A stretch of 64,000 nucleotides of DNA from Acanthopleura granulata (GCA_016165875.1 JABBOT010000006.1:1017438-1081437); one strand, 5' to 3'; shown: positions 34,638-46,884, numbered from the stretch's first letter. Made by a program: numbers and translations. The notes: generated by a model not told the origin, from the sequence alone.

Positions 34638-37600
34638 ATGGAACTGATAACGTGGGTGTTGTTGGGTCTGGTCATGCTAGTATCAGGACTCTTAATGACC
34701 AACAAACTTTTCTCCGATCACCTCCTGCCCCCTGGCCCCCGGGGGCTGCCCCTCATCGGCTGCCCTTGGGCTCTGCTCAGTGAGTTCCACGTCCTGTTTA
34801 CCAAGATGGCCGAGACCTGGGGTGATGTGGTTAGCATCAACATCATGGGGAAGACGGTCGTGTGTCTCAACTCTGCTAAGGCTGTCAGGGAAGCTTTCAA
34901 CTCTCCATCCACGGCTGATGTTTTTGCAGGACGCACGCTGGTACCCGCAGTAAACGAGAACATCGAAATGATGACAGCTTTTTTCCAGCCTGGCCCCATT
35001 TTGTTCCAGCGTCGAAAAATCTTGCACAAATTACTAAAGCATTACGGCGAAGGTCTTCGCGAGACGGAGAAACTGATCCAAGAGGAGTTAACTCATGTAA
35101 TAGAGTGGTTCGAAAAGGCTGGAAACTCCGTGAACATCATTGATGTTCTCTATCCTTCCCTTATCAACATTCTGACCATACTGGTGAGTCTTCAAGACTG
35201 ATGCATTTAGAAACCTAAACTAGATAGAGTCAAAATTCAATTTACTTGTGTTCGCCTGACACCTGGCTTAAAAAATATTTATTTTATTGGTATTTCACGC
35301 CATACACAAGAATTTATCACTTAAACATGAGCTATATGTATCGAGCACATCGGGGTGTTCAAGGTAAGCCACAGCGATGTGGCTCTTTTACTGGCGACTT
35401 TTACTCCGTGCGGCATATATCATACTAGTAGAAGGCAAGTCGTCTGCAGTAATCTTTGTGTTATAGTATTAAGAGAAATATACAAATCACAATTCAGGCC
35501 AGTTAACAGCCGTTAAAACAGTATCCAAAGTCACACTGCAGTAGACGAATTTCTGCGCGAGAATGCGCATCACAACTTTTTAAAGCTATTTCCATAGAGG
35601 ATATCTACCTGGATGTGGAAGTAGTCTATACTTTCCAGTACGTAGGTGAAACGTGTGTAATAACCGATGTGTCAAATAAGACCATACAGGAGAAGGATAT
35701 CGATCCTTGCCGCTAAGGCCCTAGCACGACAGAAGCAGGGAAACTTGGAAATGCATTTCCCAATGTACTTTTGTTATCCAGCGATGAATAGTCAAGCGCC
35801 AGAACCAGATGCCAAAAATGTATACATGGCTTACGACGCTCCGGGTCATTATGTATGTATGTATGCTTGGGATTCACCTCCTACTTAACAATTTTTCAGT
35901 CATATGACGACGAGGAGTCCTTAGAATGTACATATATTGTGTATTCTTGTGGCAGGGCGAGATCATGCTGCCAAGAACTGCCTCGGTGGCCTGATGGTTA
36001 GAACGTCTGTTGTTGAGTTATTGAAAACTTGTTTTAGTACAACGTAAAAGCCAAACATACATTCATCCATAGTTAGCGATGAGTAAGCAAGTGCCATCAC
36101 CAGACGCCCAAAATGTATACATTCTCTACAAGGTTTCGGTTCAATAATCGGAAGGCCAGATTTCCAAAACGATAAATGTTCTATTATCAATTAATAACGA
36201 CTTCTCCATTACAGGAATCGGGCGAGCTGTGGGTGGATGGCATTCCTGTAGAATCAGTATCCATGTCTAATTAACCTCTCATACGATATGTTACTTATTC
36301 AATGTTGTCCGTTTTGTGGTGCTAGGGGCGTTTATAAGTTGTTACTTCTTAAACATTTACATGAATAGTTAGAATGAAACGCTGACTGAGGTAAACTGAT
36401 GACAGGTTGCATATCACCGCCAAAAGAAAAACGCTATATTATCGATTAATGACGAGCTCTTGAAAAGAGGAATTGGGTGAAAAGTGTGAGTTACATTTAC
36501 TATAGAATCAGTATAATATGCTTTGGTATTAATCCCTCCTACGACATGTTACCTGATCAAAGTTGTCTCTCTTATGGTGCTAGTTTGCGTGTAAGTTGTT
36601 ACTTCATAAGCATTTACATGAGTAGTTAAAATAATACCCTAACTGAGGAAAACTGACAAGAGGCCAGATTTCACCGGTAATGTGTGACCATGTGCCAACT
36701 TACACTGTCTTGTCACTGCTCTGGATTCACTCTCTATTCTGTAGTCTTTTATATTATGTCAGTTGAAAGGCACACGTTACGACTACGATTCGCCTGTTCT
36801 GATCAACACCCGGAATCTAGACGAAACCAGCGCCCAGGCAGCTTCTCCAGCGATCACACTTCTCTTGTACGTCTTCCCCTTCCTCAAGAGACTGGACGTC
36901 GGCCCGGGGAAACTTGTGCAGGAAAATCAGCGAGCAGCACGGCAGTTTAACTGCGACTATTTTGAAGACAGTAAGGTGAGAGTTATTTATTTTTATTAAA
37001 TTAGTTATTGTTTTAAGGACTTCAACATACTACCAGTTGAAATCAGTGATCGACCTTTAAAAAGGTTATTTCCTTAAAAATTTCTGTATATAGCCATATT
37101 AATGTGAATACGGGTTTATATTTGCCAAAAAGCGATGCTCAGTTAAATCTTCATTGGAATACCTATACAACGTAAGTGATTGGTATCGCAGAATTTTACA
37201 CAGAGATTATTTATTAGAAATTCCAGGAATTTTATGAACAATGAAACATCACATAAATGGTAACATTTATACACAGTATAGAACTACGAGAAAATCTTGT
37301 TGCTTTTGAAGTTTATGTAACGAATACAGATTGTTGTGAACATCAACACAATTAACAAGTAACGAAATTCTACGGAAGTAGAAGTTTTGGATAGTTAAAT
37401 CTGCATATGATTGTGTATTTAATGTGACGAATAACTCCATGCCAACTGAGTCTGATCAATGGCTATTTACAATACAATTTTTGTCCTAATTCTGCTTGTA
37501 GGCATGGTGATAGATGACGTGCAACTTGTTAGCTTTTAAACCTTTCTATGAACAGTTAGAATAATATACTAAGTGTGGCTAACTGGTCGGGTTTCTCCCG

Positions 37601-40509
37601 TTATGTTTGGCCATTTTCAACTGTTGTCTTTTAGGTGGCTCCAGCTTTATCGTGAGATGTTTTGAGTCAAGCGTTCACATGCAGATGACCCCTATTTTTG
37701 TAATAACCACAGCACCATTTCTAAAATAACCTTGACGCTCTGGTCAGTAGGGTCGAAAAGTGTTTCATAGACCTTATATGTGTATATTTTCGCAGACCAT
37801 CAACAATCGCCTCTTGTATATTTTTGGTTAAAGGAAAGCAGTATAAAACACTATAGCACTGAGAGTAAAACCACAGCAGTAACGCCCTTCACGGCAATAA
37901 CATCACGGCTAGAAAGGCTAACCTAACTACTTCTGTAACAGGCTACCTACAGTCCTGATGTTACCAGAGGCTTGATTGACGTCCTCCTAAGTTACCAGGA
38001 GGAGGAATCAAGATCCGGGACAGAAAGTAGCTGGATATCCGATGACCACATCAAAGGAATGATACAAGAAGTCATTGCTGCGGGTAAGGATATCCGGCGT
38101 GCACGCCCTTACATGTATACAAAATGAACCTTCTCTAAATCTTTCTTAAGCCTTCTCTGATATCGAATATGTGATATTTAAAAGTCTACAGCATAGAGAG
38201 GCAAACCGGAGCAGTAAGGGCAGTGTAATATTTAAGAAATGGTCACATGTTATCGGTATGTTGTTATTAACATCACTTCAGTCTTTTTACCTAATTCTCC
38301 TATAAGCATTGTCCTGAGGCGGGGAGCCGGAGGGGAGGGGGGTACGTTGTAACGCCTTGAACACTTAAATGAAAAGCTGGAATAAAACCCTAGCTGAGGT
38401 ACACTGTCAAGAGATCGGATTTCACTGGTAACTGGTAAAGGATAGTGATTTGGAACCGTCTTCCCTCTCTACGCATTAAATCCTTCTTCTCCCGCTGCCT
38501 GGTGCAAAATACCTACGAAACAAATATCTAAATCCTGTGGCTATTACAAAAGTGAAGTATTCTTGATTACAGTGTTACACCACAAACAAATAAATCTACG
38601 AACAGATTAAATCTCAATAAAATTAATTACAAAGCGTATATTTTTCTACACATACCGTTTAGCCAATATTTGTTTCTTCTTTGCGGGATGTATGGTCTCC
38701 TTTGATTTTTGTACTGCAGGCGCTTTAACCACAGGGGGCGGTCTGTATTCCTTTTTCCTGATCATTGTTCATAATCCGGAAATAGCCTCACTGATACTGA
38801 AAGAGATCGACGCTGTGATTGGCGTAAGTCGCCTTCCCAGTCTGGAGGATCGCTGCGATATGCCGTACACCAATGCGGCCATCTTGGAACTGCTTAGGTA
38901 TATCTCTCACGTGCCATTCGGAGTTCCGCATCAGACGACCGATGACATCGCATTTTACGGCTATGTTATCCCCAAACATACGACGGTAAGGCGGTCTTTG
39001 ATCATGTGAGCCTATACCTGACAAGTGAACAGAGAGATTAAAATACGAATCTAGCTGAACTGACAAAAGGATAAACTGCGAATGACCACTTTGAAAAAGC
39101 AGATGTGTACTGTTTTGTACACATCTGTTTGTGTAGCTCGCGAAGTAAGCAATATGTGTATCACAGGTACGAAATTTGGTACACATTAGAAATGCAGTTA
39201 CACAATGATGTCGTATGCAGGTTAAATATTGATGTTCCTGTGCAAATTTGTTACAATTAATGTCTACCTTTGCTACTCAATTGCTTTTAGAGAGAAATTA
39301 CCACATATTGCAGTGTCCTCCTTAATGTGGTTTTGCTCGTTGTGGCAGGGGTTGTTCTAGCCAATTTCGTTTTGGAAGCTGAATTTGAATAAATTAGTGT
39401 TAAGTCGCTAACGTATCAAAAACTCCACTTATTTCTGAAAACTCAATACAAGATTTGTCTCACACTCAATTATCCGATAGCAACTGGATAGAAAAAACCC
39501 TCCATGCCCTTTTATCCAGAGATACTGAGAACTGAAAGCTGACAATACCTCAGTCTTTCGTTACGTAGCAAATCTAAAGTACTATTTGTTTAGAGTACTA
39601 TATTTCGGGACACATTTCTCTCATACAGAGGAAACCAAGCAACTAATTATTTTGCAGGTATTCTATAATCCATGGTGTTTCCACCATGATCACAAGAATT
39701 GGGACGATCCCTGGGAGTTCAAACCTGAGAGATTCCTGGACGCCGAGGGAAAACTGGTTCCCGCTGAACACCCTAACAGGAAAAAGTAATGTTGCGCACA
39801 TTTGATTTACTTTCAAGTCACGGGTATAGTCTATATTACAACGGTACTCTGAGTTCTTGCTACAGTCTTATTCTTACTGTCATATAGTTCACACAGTAAT
39901 GTCGTTCGTACACCTTGACCCGGTTTCCTTACACGTAAACACTAGTCCCTGTGGTATAACTGAAGTAGTATTGACTACTGCGTAACACGTCAGTTAAATA
40001 CAGAACCAAATGAATAGTTCGCACAGCCATTTGGAATGCGTGGGAATCAAGTGTGTATGCTTTTTATATTCACAAATATCCTTTACTGTGTTGTTTAACT
40101 GACGTATTTGGGGTAAAACAGATTAAATCACATTGTTAAAATCCAGCAGATGTTTAAAAGTGAAGAAGTCATAAGCCAAAACATGAAGTTCATACTTCAT
40201 TGTGAATGCTTGACACCACTGGAATTTGGAATTTGGAAATTGGCAAGTGCCTCTTCGATATACTTTACCTGTGAACATTAACGTTCCTTGTGTTACAGCC
40301 TGATACCTTTCGGGACAGGAAGGAGATCGTGTGTCGGGGAAGCCTTCGCCAAGTCCCGGATGTTTCTCTACATCACAACCTTGCTCCAGCGATTCCACTT
40401 TACAGCAGATCCCGCGAGACCGCTCCGACCATGTGACCCGAGGACTTACAGACCGGGTATTGTCTTGTTTCCGTACACGTACTGGGTGAAAGTTACACCC
40501 AGGGTCTGA
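34638..40509 (+). CDS. Microsomal cytochrome P450, CYP2 clan
   Basis: Six exons, 34638-35183, 36763-36975, 37942-38083, 38720-38985, 39658-39785 and 40299-40509, join in phase to 501 aa, the usual length. A membrane anchor (residues 1-25) is followed by the proline hinge LPPGPRGLPLIG. Landmarks are the ExxR motif Glu357/Arg360 (AAILELLRYISH), the PERF-type FKPERFLD (412-415) and the haem loop FGTGRRSCVG with ligand Cys443. A monooxygenase acting on lipophilic substrates with P450 reductase in the ER is expected; the substrate cannot be inferred. SPSTADVFAGR resembles the CYP1/CYP17 branch of the clan. Two oddities: the I-helix reads AAGALTTGG, with Leu303 where Asp or Glu normally precedes the conserved Thr304, and the C-helix reads GPILFQRRK, without the usual Trp. 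TTTTGCAG 30 bp upstream of the start suggests a 5'UTR intron. Confidence 0.93.
35270..35335 (-). mobile_element. V-SINE tail, reverse, degraded (P450 intron 1)
   Basis: TTTATTTTATTGGTATTTCA, CGCCATACACAAGAATTTAT, CACTTAAAC. Confidence 0.5.
35779..36122. repeat. Direct repeat pair, 48-bp unit
   Basis: AGCGATGAATAGTCAAGCGC at 35779 and AGCGATGAGTAAGCAAGTGC at 36075 start 48-bp blocks ending AAAATGTATACAT. A family B SINE piece lies between them. Confidence 0.6.
35852..35998 (-). mobile_element. SINE family B, 3' part
   Basis: TATGTATGTATGCTTGGGAT, CAGTCATATGACGACGAGGA and TTCTTGTGGCAGGGCGAGAT match the 29.2 and 51.0 kb copies. A plus-strand A-box-like GCCTCGGTGGCCTGATGG abuts it at about 35980. 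Confidence 0.6.
36170..36762. repeat. Tandem duplication of repeat family D in P450 intron 1
   Basis: Unit 1 (about 36170-36410) and unit 2 (about 36425-36665) share ATTATCAATTAATAACGAC/ATTATCGATTAATGACGAG, GTAGAATCAGTAT/ATAGAATCAGTAT, TAAGTTGTTACTTCTTAAAC/TAAGTTGTTACTTCATAAGC and the AACTGAGG-AAACTGA block. Unit 2 continues through CAGATTTCACCGGTAATG to the acceptor of exon 2. Confidence 0.75.
37480..37655 (+). repeat. Repeat family D copy, P450 intron 2
   Basis: CTAATTCTGCTTGTAGGCAT, CTATGAACAGTTAGAATAAT and CGGGTTTCTCCCGTTATG. Confidence 0.5.
38285..38450 (+). repeat. Repeat family D copy, P450 intron 3
   Basis: TACCTAATTCTCCTATAAGC, AAAACCCTAGCTGAGGTACA and GATCGGATTTCACTGG. Confidence 0.6.
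38535..38602 (+). mobile_element. V-SINE tail, degraded (P450 intron 3)
   Basis: AAGTGAAGTATTCTTGATTA, CAGTGTTACACCACAAACAA, ATAAAT. Confidence 0.5.
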
Positions 40510-40514
40510 ATAAA
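40509..40514 (+). terminator. AATAAA overlapping the P450 stop codon
   Basis: The last base of the TGA stop is the first base of AATAAA. If used, the 3'UTR would be only about 20 nt. Confidence 0.35.
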
Positions 40515-40959
40515 AAGAGACACGCTGTATTCCAAGGCGTTAACTGACTTGATGATATCGCACCAATACAGCAATAACAGCGTATATTTTACGCGTTCAG
40601 CAGGGCGGGTACAAGAGGGGATGAACTTACGCAGATTGGGACATAGATTAAGGATAAGTGGTTTCTGACGACATGGTTTGTCACCCATTTGGATGGTGGA
40701 TCGTGGTGATCGACTGTGTTATGAGCAGAGTTGTTCGCATTTTCAGAAATGAAAGCCCGTTTTGTTAAAGTCCATCAGCAGTACGGTATGTCATGAACTG
40801 GCCCAAGAGGCGCACGGTAAAATATGACACATTACTACACTAAGCATCCCCGAGGTTGCTTTACGTTGTTTTCACGTTATTGTGTATACATGTATTAAAT
40901 GTGATGACAACATATCACTTCAGTAATTCTAGACGAGTGTCGTCTGATTGCATTTAACA

Positions 40960-41082
40960 TCACCGTACTTTTTTTTACCTAATTCTACTTAAGCCGTGGA
41001 ACTGGAGGGAAATGTGAGTTGTTTTTTCTTAAACACCTCCATGAACAGTTAGGATAAAACCCTAACTGAGGTAAACTACATT
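40960..41082 (+). repeat. Repeat family D copy
   Basis: TTTACCTAATTCTACTTAAG, CCTCCATGAACAGTTAGG and CCCTAACTGAGGTAAACT. Confidence 0.6.
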
Positions 41083-42171
41083 TTAATGAAACAAATTCTG
41101 TCTAGGTAAGTTATATATTTCTCCGTTAGGGAGGTAGAAACTATATTATTCTAAACCACGAACCAGGAAAAATTTAAACGCCAAAAGACGCAATCGCTTG
41201 AGGACTGTGAAGAGCAGTTGAAGACCTAGAAATGCTAAAAGAGAGCAAACAATCAGTCAATCAAAAAGAACATCCAAGTATGGTGTATATCTTATTTGTT
41301 CAGCTATCCTGAAACAGAAACTGGTGTTTTAAGATGAAAATTCCAAGATTTCACAACGAGTTTCTGCACAAGTTCCCGCATGAATATATAAGAAATAATA
41401 CATCAGTACCAAATAATGTTGGTAACATGAGAGAAAGAGAGACACTGTAATCAGTTTACAGTTATACATGGATGGCAGTCGGTATAGTAAACACGACATC
41501 CAAGTCAAAGTTTAATCTCGTAGTCCGAATATAATTCGGTATAATTTCCAGGTCGAATACAAATACATGTATAGCTATCTCCGACGAGCTATGATTAGAA
41601 AATATTGACAAAAAGAGCCCCATGAAAGGTTTCACATGAATACAGGGTTAAATTTGGTCAGTATGGTGGTTACACCGGATGTGATTTTAATAAGATTGTC
41701 TCTTATGATTTACCCTCTCATTTAGCTTTCTGTTTCAACTTTCCGAGAACACGCCTTATCTCTAGATTACTCGTGGTTGTTTGCTGATATAGAAGCTCCG
41801 TGGGAAATACATCACGTATCTACTACCAAAATGGATTATTCCTTCCCCCTTTTTGTTTGGTGCCAACAGCCATTTCCTCTGTGTGGCCTTCATTAGACCT
41901 GTGTAGTATTCTAACCGAGAGTTAATGCAGCCTCTCACGCTTTTCTTATTAAATTCTTTTTTCTGCCCTCCTAAGGCAATAATCTCCTTTTCTTTCCTTT
42001 ACTTTGACATAAATTTTTTTCTTATGGACTACTTTCCCAATACATTATCAGAGGTTCAATGGGATACTGTCAGTGATTAAACTCGACTGCACAGGAGAAA
42101 GAAATTTGCATAGTAATCATTGATACTACTGAATTTTCACGTGAACCAATGGCTGCTGTGAGTTCTGGTGT

Positions 42172-42206
42172 GGATAAATAAACAAATAAATAAATAAATA
42201 AATAAA
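42172..42206. repeat. (AAAT)n microsatellite
   Basis: Nine consecutive AAAT/ATAA units. Confidence 0.9.
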
Positions 42207-44159
42207 CCAGATGAATAATGAAATAAAATATAAGCACTATGACATCCACATGGTTCAAAAGTGCCCGATGTGGTTTCAAGTGTGTTTTTTGTGTTAATTT
42301 CCTTAACTGGCTTTGAAAGAGTCTGTCTTCTTTGTTTTGATATTTTCTCTGTCATGTTGAAAGACATAATTTTTTCGTCAGAATACGACTGAAATGCTAC
42401 AAACTTCGCTTATTGTTCATCTTAAACTTCAGTTTTGCCGGGCGAAAGGGTTCGGCCGTCTCCAGGTGGTGGGCACTTCTGTTCTGTCGGAACTCACTTG
42501 AGGAAATACAAACGCCCCGACCGTCATGATCGCTGAGAAGGCTGCCGACATGAGGAATCAAACAAGCCTCATATGTAAATTAAACGTCATAGCACCTGAA
42601 TAGAAATGCGACAGCCCCACGCGCTCTTCCAATGAGTCATTCTACTTGAGTTGCAATTGGCTCAGTGCCAGGCATGTGAAAATGACATTAAAAACGTCTG
42701 TCTTTGAAAGTTTAGAAGAATGAATGGAATAAGTAAACTAATACCATCAAAGCACATCAACAGCCACACCCTCGCTTTGATTGGTACAAACTTTCATTGA
42801 GCATTATACTGAACGAATAGAAACACAACGAACAAAAAAAAATATTCCAATTTGATTTGTTTTCACCCGGCTGGAGAAGACCAGGTTTAATGGGAATGAA
42901 AGTCACGCAGTTATATTGGCGTACCTTTGAGTCGTGGCGACCATACGCTTATAGTGTTAGCGGGTATATATGTACCTTACCATCCTTTTTGCTAATACAC
43001 GCTGATAAATATAGAGCCGATCTTTGTAAAGGCAGCCTGCTGTCTTGGTTATTAGACAGCCAATCACAGTAACCAAATGTCTCGGGGGAAAAAATGCACA
43101 AAATATTATTTGATGGTTTGCGCCATGTGATCCTGGCTAAAGCTTTAATAACCTGACCACGTGTGAGCTGGATAAGAAAATTTTAAAGGAAATTAAAAAA
43201 TATTAGTGAACTAAACTATTAAGCTTTTCAGAAAGCTGGTCTGGCAAATGCGGTGACATTGGAAAAAGACGGGCTTGTGCATGCTGTGTGGACAGGCAGG
43301 GGGAAAGTCACTGTGCTTCAATTCGCTCGCGTTGAGACAAAACAACAACAGCCGATTAACCAGCTCGTCCGAAATGCTTGTTCGAAGGCTAAACCCTTAT
43401 GGTGCCCTTAATAGTCAATCTCCTCAACATTCAACAGGGTAGTCTTACTGCCAGTGAGTTTCCATCATTAAGTGTATGTGTGGAATATAGTTAAGGGATG
43501 TTAAATTGCTACTGCCTGTGTAAACCGTCTACGTCCAACAGACTGCATGTGTTGCCGCGTTTCATTGGTTGACGTAGGACATATATATTCATGTCACGGG
43601 GAGTTCCCAACGTTGGCCTATAACGAACAAGGCCGCTACCTTTATCAGTGGGTACTAGCAAAAAGCACGGTGAGGCATACCCGCTGATATTATGAGCGCA
43701 TTGCGACCATTCCACTATTATACTTTTAGGGCGTCGAGGAATTAAATATTGATGTCTGACTTTTTACTTCCCGCATATCAGAGTATTTAAAAAAAATATC
43801 AACAATGTATGTCCATGAATAAATGACCACACATGCTCGTTTTATTCAGAGACAAGGATTTGTTGGGAAGTCTAAATTTAATACTTATTCGGTCGAGATG
43901 ACGTCATTGTCGTGAGAATGTTTGCTGGCTGGCTGGTTGTCATCTGCGTGGCTCTGGCACTCAAAGGCTACACACAATTGAGATCCCACAGCCAGCATTA
44001 AGCCCGTCCACAAAGAATACTTTCTTTCATGAAATATTAATACTGTATCGCGATACCTATCAATTAGCAAAAAAACACTTAGCTTCCAACAAAGTTTGAA
44101 AGTTTTTCCAGTTAATGCTCAAGAAATGCAATATTTTTTTCAGTTCTACCTGTACATCC

Positions 44160-44300
44160 TCCTGAGGTCCTCGTTGGCCAAGGTGTCTCTCACCAATGTG
44201 TTCGCTGTGAGTTCAAACCCAGCTCAACCTGGTTTCCTGCTCCCACGCACACAGGAATGTCTGTCAGCAACGTGCGGATGGTCGTGGCTTTCCAGATAGT
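44160..44300 (+). mobile_element. V-SINE 5' part
   Basis: GTGTCTCTCACCAATGTGTT, GTGAGTTCAAACCCAGCTC (B-box) and GTCTGTCAGCAACGTGCGG; tail lost. Confidence 0.8.
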
Positions 44301-44399
44301 CCTCAGACAAAAGGGTGCTGACTGGAATACCTGGATGTGAAAGAAACTGCATTGTTTTCATGTAATTTTGTATTAAATGTGACGACAAAGCATTTGCAG

Positions 44400-44695
44400 T
44401 AATTCAGTGGCGTCGAAGAAAATCGCAATTGAGTTCACTGTTTTTTTTCCATAATTCTCCTTAAGCCATGGTACCAGGGTGTGTGTAGACTGTTACTTTT
44501 TAAACACTTGCGTGGTAAATTCCTCCTAATTTCTATATTTTATGTATTTTCTTAGTTCTTTGGTGATTTGTGATCATTGACCCGGAACGCCCATTTTGGT
44601 TAAACGTCCGCTTCGACGCCTCGGTTCACTTGCCCACTATCACACTGTCGTTTCTGGCCTGGTTTCAGTCTCTATGCGGTATTCTAGGTCTGTGT
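44400..44695 (+). repeat. Family D copy interrupted by a family C (LINE 3'UTR) piece
   Basis: Family D sequence (CCATAATTCTCCTTAAGCCA to TTTTAAACACTTGCG) stops near 44515 and resumes at CCCACTATCACACTGTCGTT near 44635. Between them is family C sequence (TCTTTGGTGATTTGTGATC to CGTCCGCTTCGACGCCTC). Confidence 0.55.
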
Positions 44696-44754
44696 GACCG
44701 GGGACATATAATGCTGAACTTAACACACGCCATTTATAACAATGTTCTGAAGTA

Positions 44755-44910
44755 AAGTAGTATATTCATTGATTCATCATGGAAAACTGCTGACTGCTCC
44801 TCTCTGTACTTCATGTTACCAGCTCTGTTTAATATTGATATATTTTCTCTCCTTTAGTAACTGATGATTAACTGACTTGGAACGCGTCATTTATGGGTTC
44901 CAATACATGT
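44755..44910 (+). repeat. LINE 3'UTR fragment (family C)
   Basis: TGCTGACTGCTCCTCTCTGT and CTGACTTGGAACGCGTCAT match the 49.26-49.40 kb copy. Confidence 0.5.
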
Positions 44911-45194
44911 ACAAATGTCGGCCTTGAACCTTACATTTCACCAGGATAATGTTCTAATGATAAGGTGATCGGGCTAAGGGATGAAAGACAGCGAGAAGAG
45001 CATATGACAAAACGAAGATGTAAAGTCACAGATGTGAGGCAAAGTAAAATAGTGACGGCAGTCAGATTCATGTGTGGAGGAAAACCACTGATCTTTGGAA
45101 AATAACTTACGAAATTTCCCACATATGACGTACGAATATGAACACCATATTAGCGGAATACAAGTTGTTTTTAACGAACGTTAGACTGCCCAGT

Positions 45195-45270
45195 GCCACA
45201 GGCCATATGTTCATCGTGTTGATCGCCACGTTGGATATATGAACAGTTGCAATCAAAGCATGACTGGGAT
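45195..45270 (+). repeat. LINE 3' end (family C), left piece, split by the TIR element
   Basis: GCCACGTTGGATATATGAAC followed by AGTTGCAATCAAAGC matches the complement of 34040-34085. The copy resumes at 49149 on the far side of the element. Confidence 0.8.
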
Positions 45271-45324
45271 AGCAGCATAGAGTGTGATTGGACGTTTATT
45301 GGGACCCGCCCCACCCCGCAGGGC
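45271..45324 (+). repeat. Left terminal inverted repeat
   Basis: Pairs with 49093-49148 on the other strand with about 9 mismatches or gaps in 55. The best-kept cores are TGTGATTGG and TTTATTGGGACCCGC. Confidence 0.9.
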
Positions 45325-45407
45325 GTTGTCATACTGCTCGGATAAAACAATACATCGGTACAATCAACATGGAGGTTTTTTAAGGACGTGAAATCGACTT
45401 CCGCGTG

Positions 45408-45533
45408 ATGCAACTTCTTAATCAGGAGAGCGAAATAGAAGTTTGTCTGGCCTGTGGGCGAGGAATTAAGCCGCCCGAGCACATACGGTACGAGTCGGGA
45501 AAATCGGTGGCAGTAACAACGAGATCGTCATAG
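45408..45533 (+). pseudogene. Small cysteine-motif frame inside the left end of the TIR element
   Basis: A 41-codon frame contains SEIEVCLACGRGIKPPEH. The right end of the element encodes a related SEIEACGACGRGKISPP on the minus strand, so the homology between the two ends extends beyond the terminal repeat. CxxCG looks metal-binding. It could be a remnant of a longer zinc-finger protein or just duplicated terminal DNA. Confidence 0.45.
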
Positions 45534-45754
45534 CCACAGCACACCAGAAACTCGGGGTTAATGAAGACGAACTCAATAGTTCACGCGCCTTCGACTAGGG
45601 AGGCAAGCATTATAAAGCCGCAGCCAGCCGCAGTACCCGTGCCGACTCCCACTCCAATAGTGAAGAATTCAGAGCAGACAGAGCACGATGAATAAAAACT
45701 GGCGTTAGTAATACTTAACGTCGCGCTCGGGCTTTCCCTTATCTGGTTACGCTA

Positions 45755-46830
45755 GATGTGACCGAACGGCTGCGTACATGATTCCTACTATGGCGACAAC
45801 CAGAGCTCAAGTATTTTCGGCTATCCAGCTCACGGCCTTGCCTAATGTACTGAGGAGTCAAGAAACTATGCTCCCTATATCACCTGGGAGATCCTCTGCG
45901 GCTTTACCGGCGAGTTTAGATAGAAGCCTGTCCAGGACCTGCAATTGCTTTTTACTCACTCCTTAACTCCACCCGTTGACTGGGTTGTGGGGTTTGTGTG
46001 GCTGGTGCCGCGCCACCCGTTATCGCCAGCACCAGGCTGGAGGTGATAAAACCCAACGCAGTTAGGTTGCTGGCTATGGTAACCCCCTGTTCGAGGAGTA
46101 AAGTCCGAAGGCGTTCCGCAAGAGTTGTGTCCTCATGAAGAACACAGTTGATCGTTGCCTTGATCCGGTTGATTTTCGTGCTCAGAGCTGTATCGGTCGA
46201 AGAGGTAGCCTCGAGGCGAACCGCTCTTTCATCCCGAAGGGCTGTTCTTCTGTAATTGTTCTGGAGAATTCATCGGGAGCCTAATCAAGTTGTTTTTCTT
46301 TCAAAGCAATGTAATCTTCCAGTGTAGTCAGTTTAGCACGGTTGTTTGTGTGCACCCCTCTGATGGTCTGTAGTGTCTTATTAAGCTCCAGCGGCCCCAG
46401 TGGACGGTCAGTGGCGGATCATCATATGTACTGAGAGCCTCCTCTATCTGAGATTCGGTCATGGTGGTTTCGATGGTTGCGACCGCTTCAGATGTTTCCT
46501 GTACCGCTTGATCTACATTCTCTGCAGCCTCGACTTCACCTAGGTCATCCTTAGCTTTCTGAAGAATTGTCACGACATTTGGTGGCAGTTTGCTCTGCTC
46601 ACAGTCAAGAAACCCAAGTTCATCCCGGATGAAACCCACCCCAGAACGCTTCTTTGTCAATAGCGCGAGTGGCTTGCCTGCGCTTTTGTTGATAATGTCA
46701 AAGTTGGGATAAGCCACAAGGCGTAGTCGATTATCGGCCAGCTCGAAATCAGAGTAATGTCTCCCCGCAGCGGGGGTCTCCTCATCATCTCGTTAATCAA
46801 CATCAAGATCATCTAGAGGGTCCAAGGTAT
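45755..46830 (-). pseudogene. Coiled-coil/hydrophobic-tail protein remnant of the TIR element
   Basis: Read on the minus strand, a frame at 46717-46328 (begins MAYPNFDIINKSAG) is charged and helical with glutamate-rich repeats. Similar sequence resumes after frame changes at about 46380-46190 (TLEDYIALKEKQLD) and 46250-45952 (charged helix, then hydrophobic IASNLTALGFITSSLVLAIT). A last segment, 45950-45755, is amphipathic then hydrophobic and broken by two stops. In order: acidic coiled coil, basic coiled coil, probable membrane segment. Function is unknown; a structural or membrane protein of the element is a guess. An upstream in-frame stop near 46795 precedes the likely start. Confidence 0.5.
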
Positions 46831-46884
46831 AATCAGACGTCGTTTAATGTCGTCTCGACATTATATATTTAAGACATGATATAG

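Larger units (their letters stand above)
40515..45194. other. 4.7-kb interval without a convincing gene
   Basis: AT-rich sequence with a family D piece (40960-41080), an (AAAT)n run (42172-42206), family C/D pieces from 44.4 kb and a SINE. Short open frames near 42.9 and 43.6 kb resemble nothing I recognise. Confidence 0.5.
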
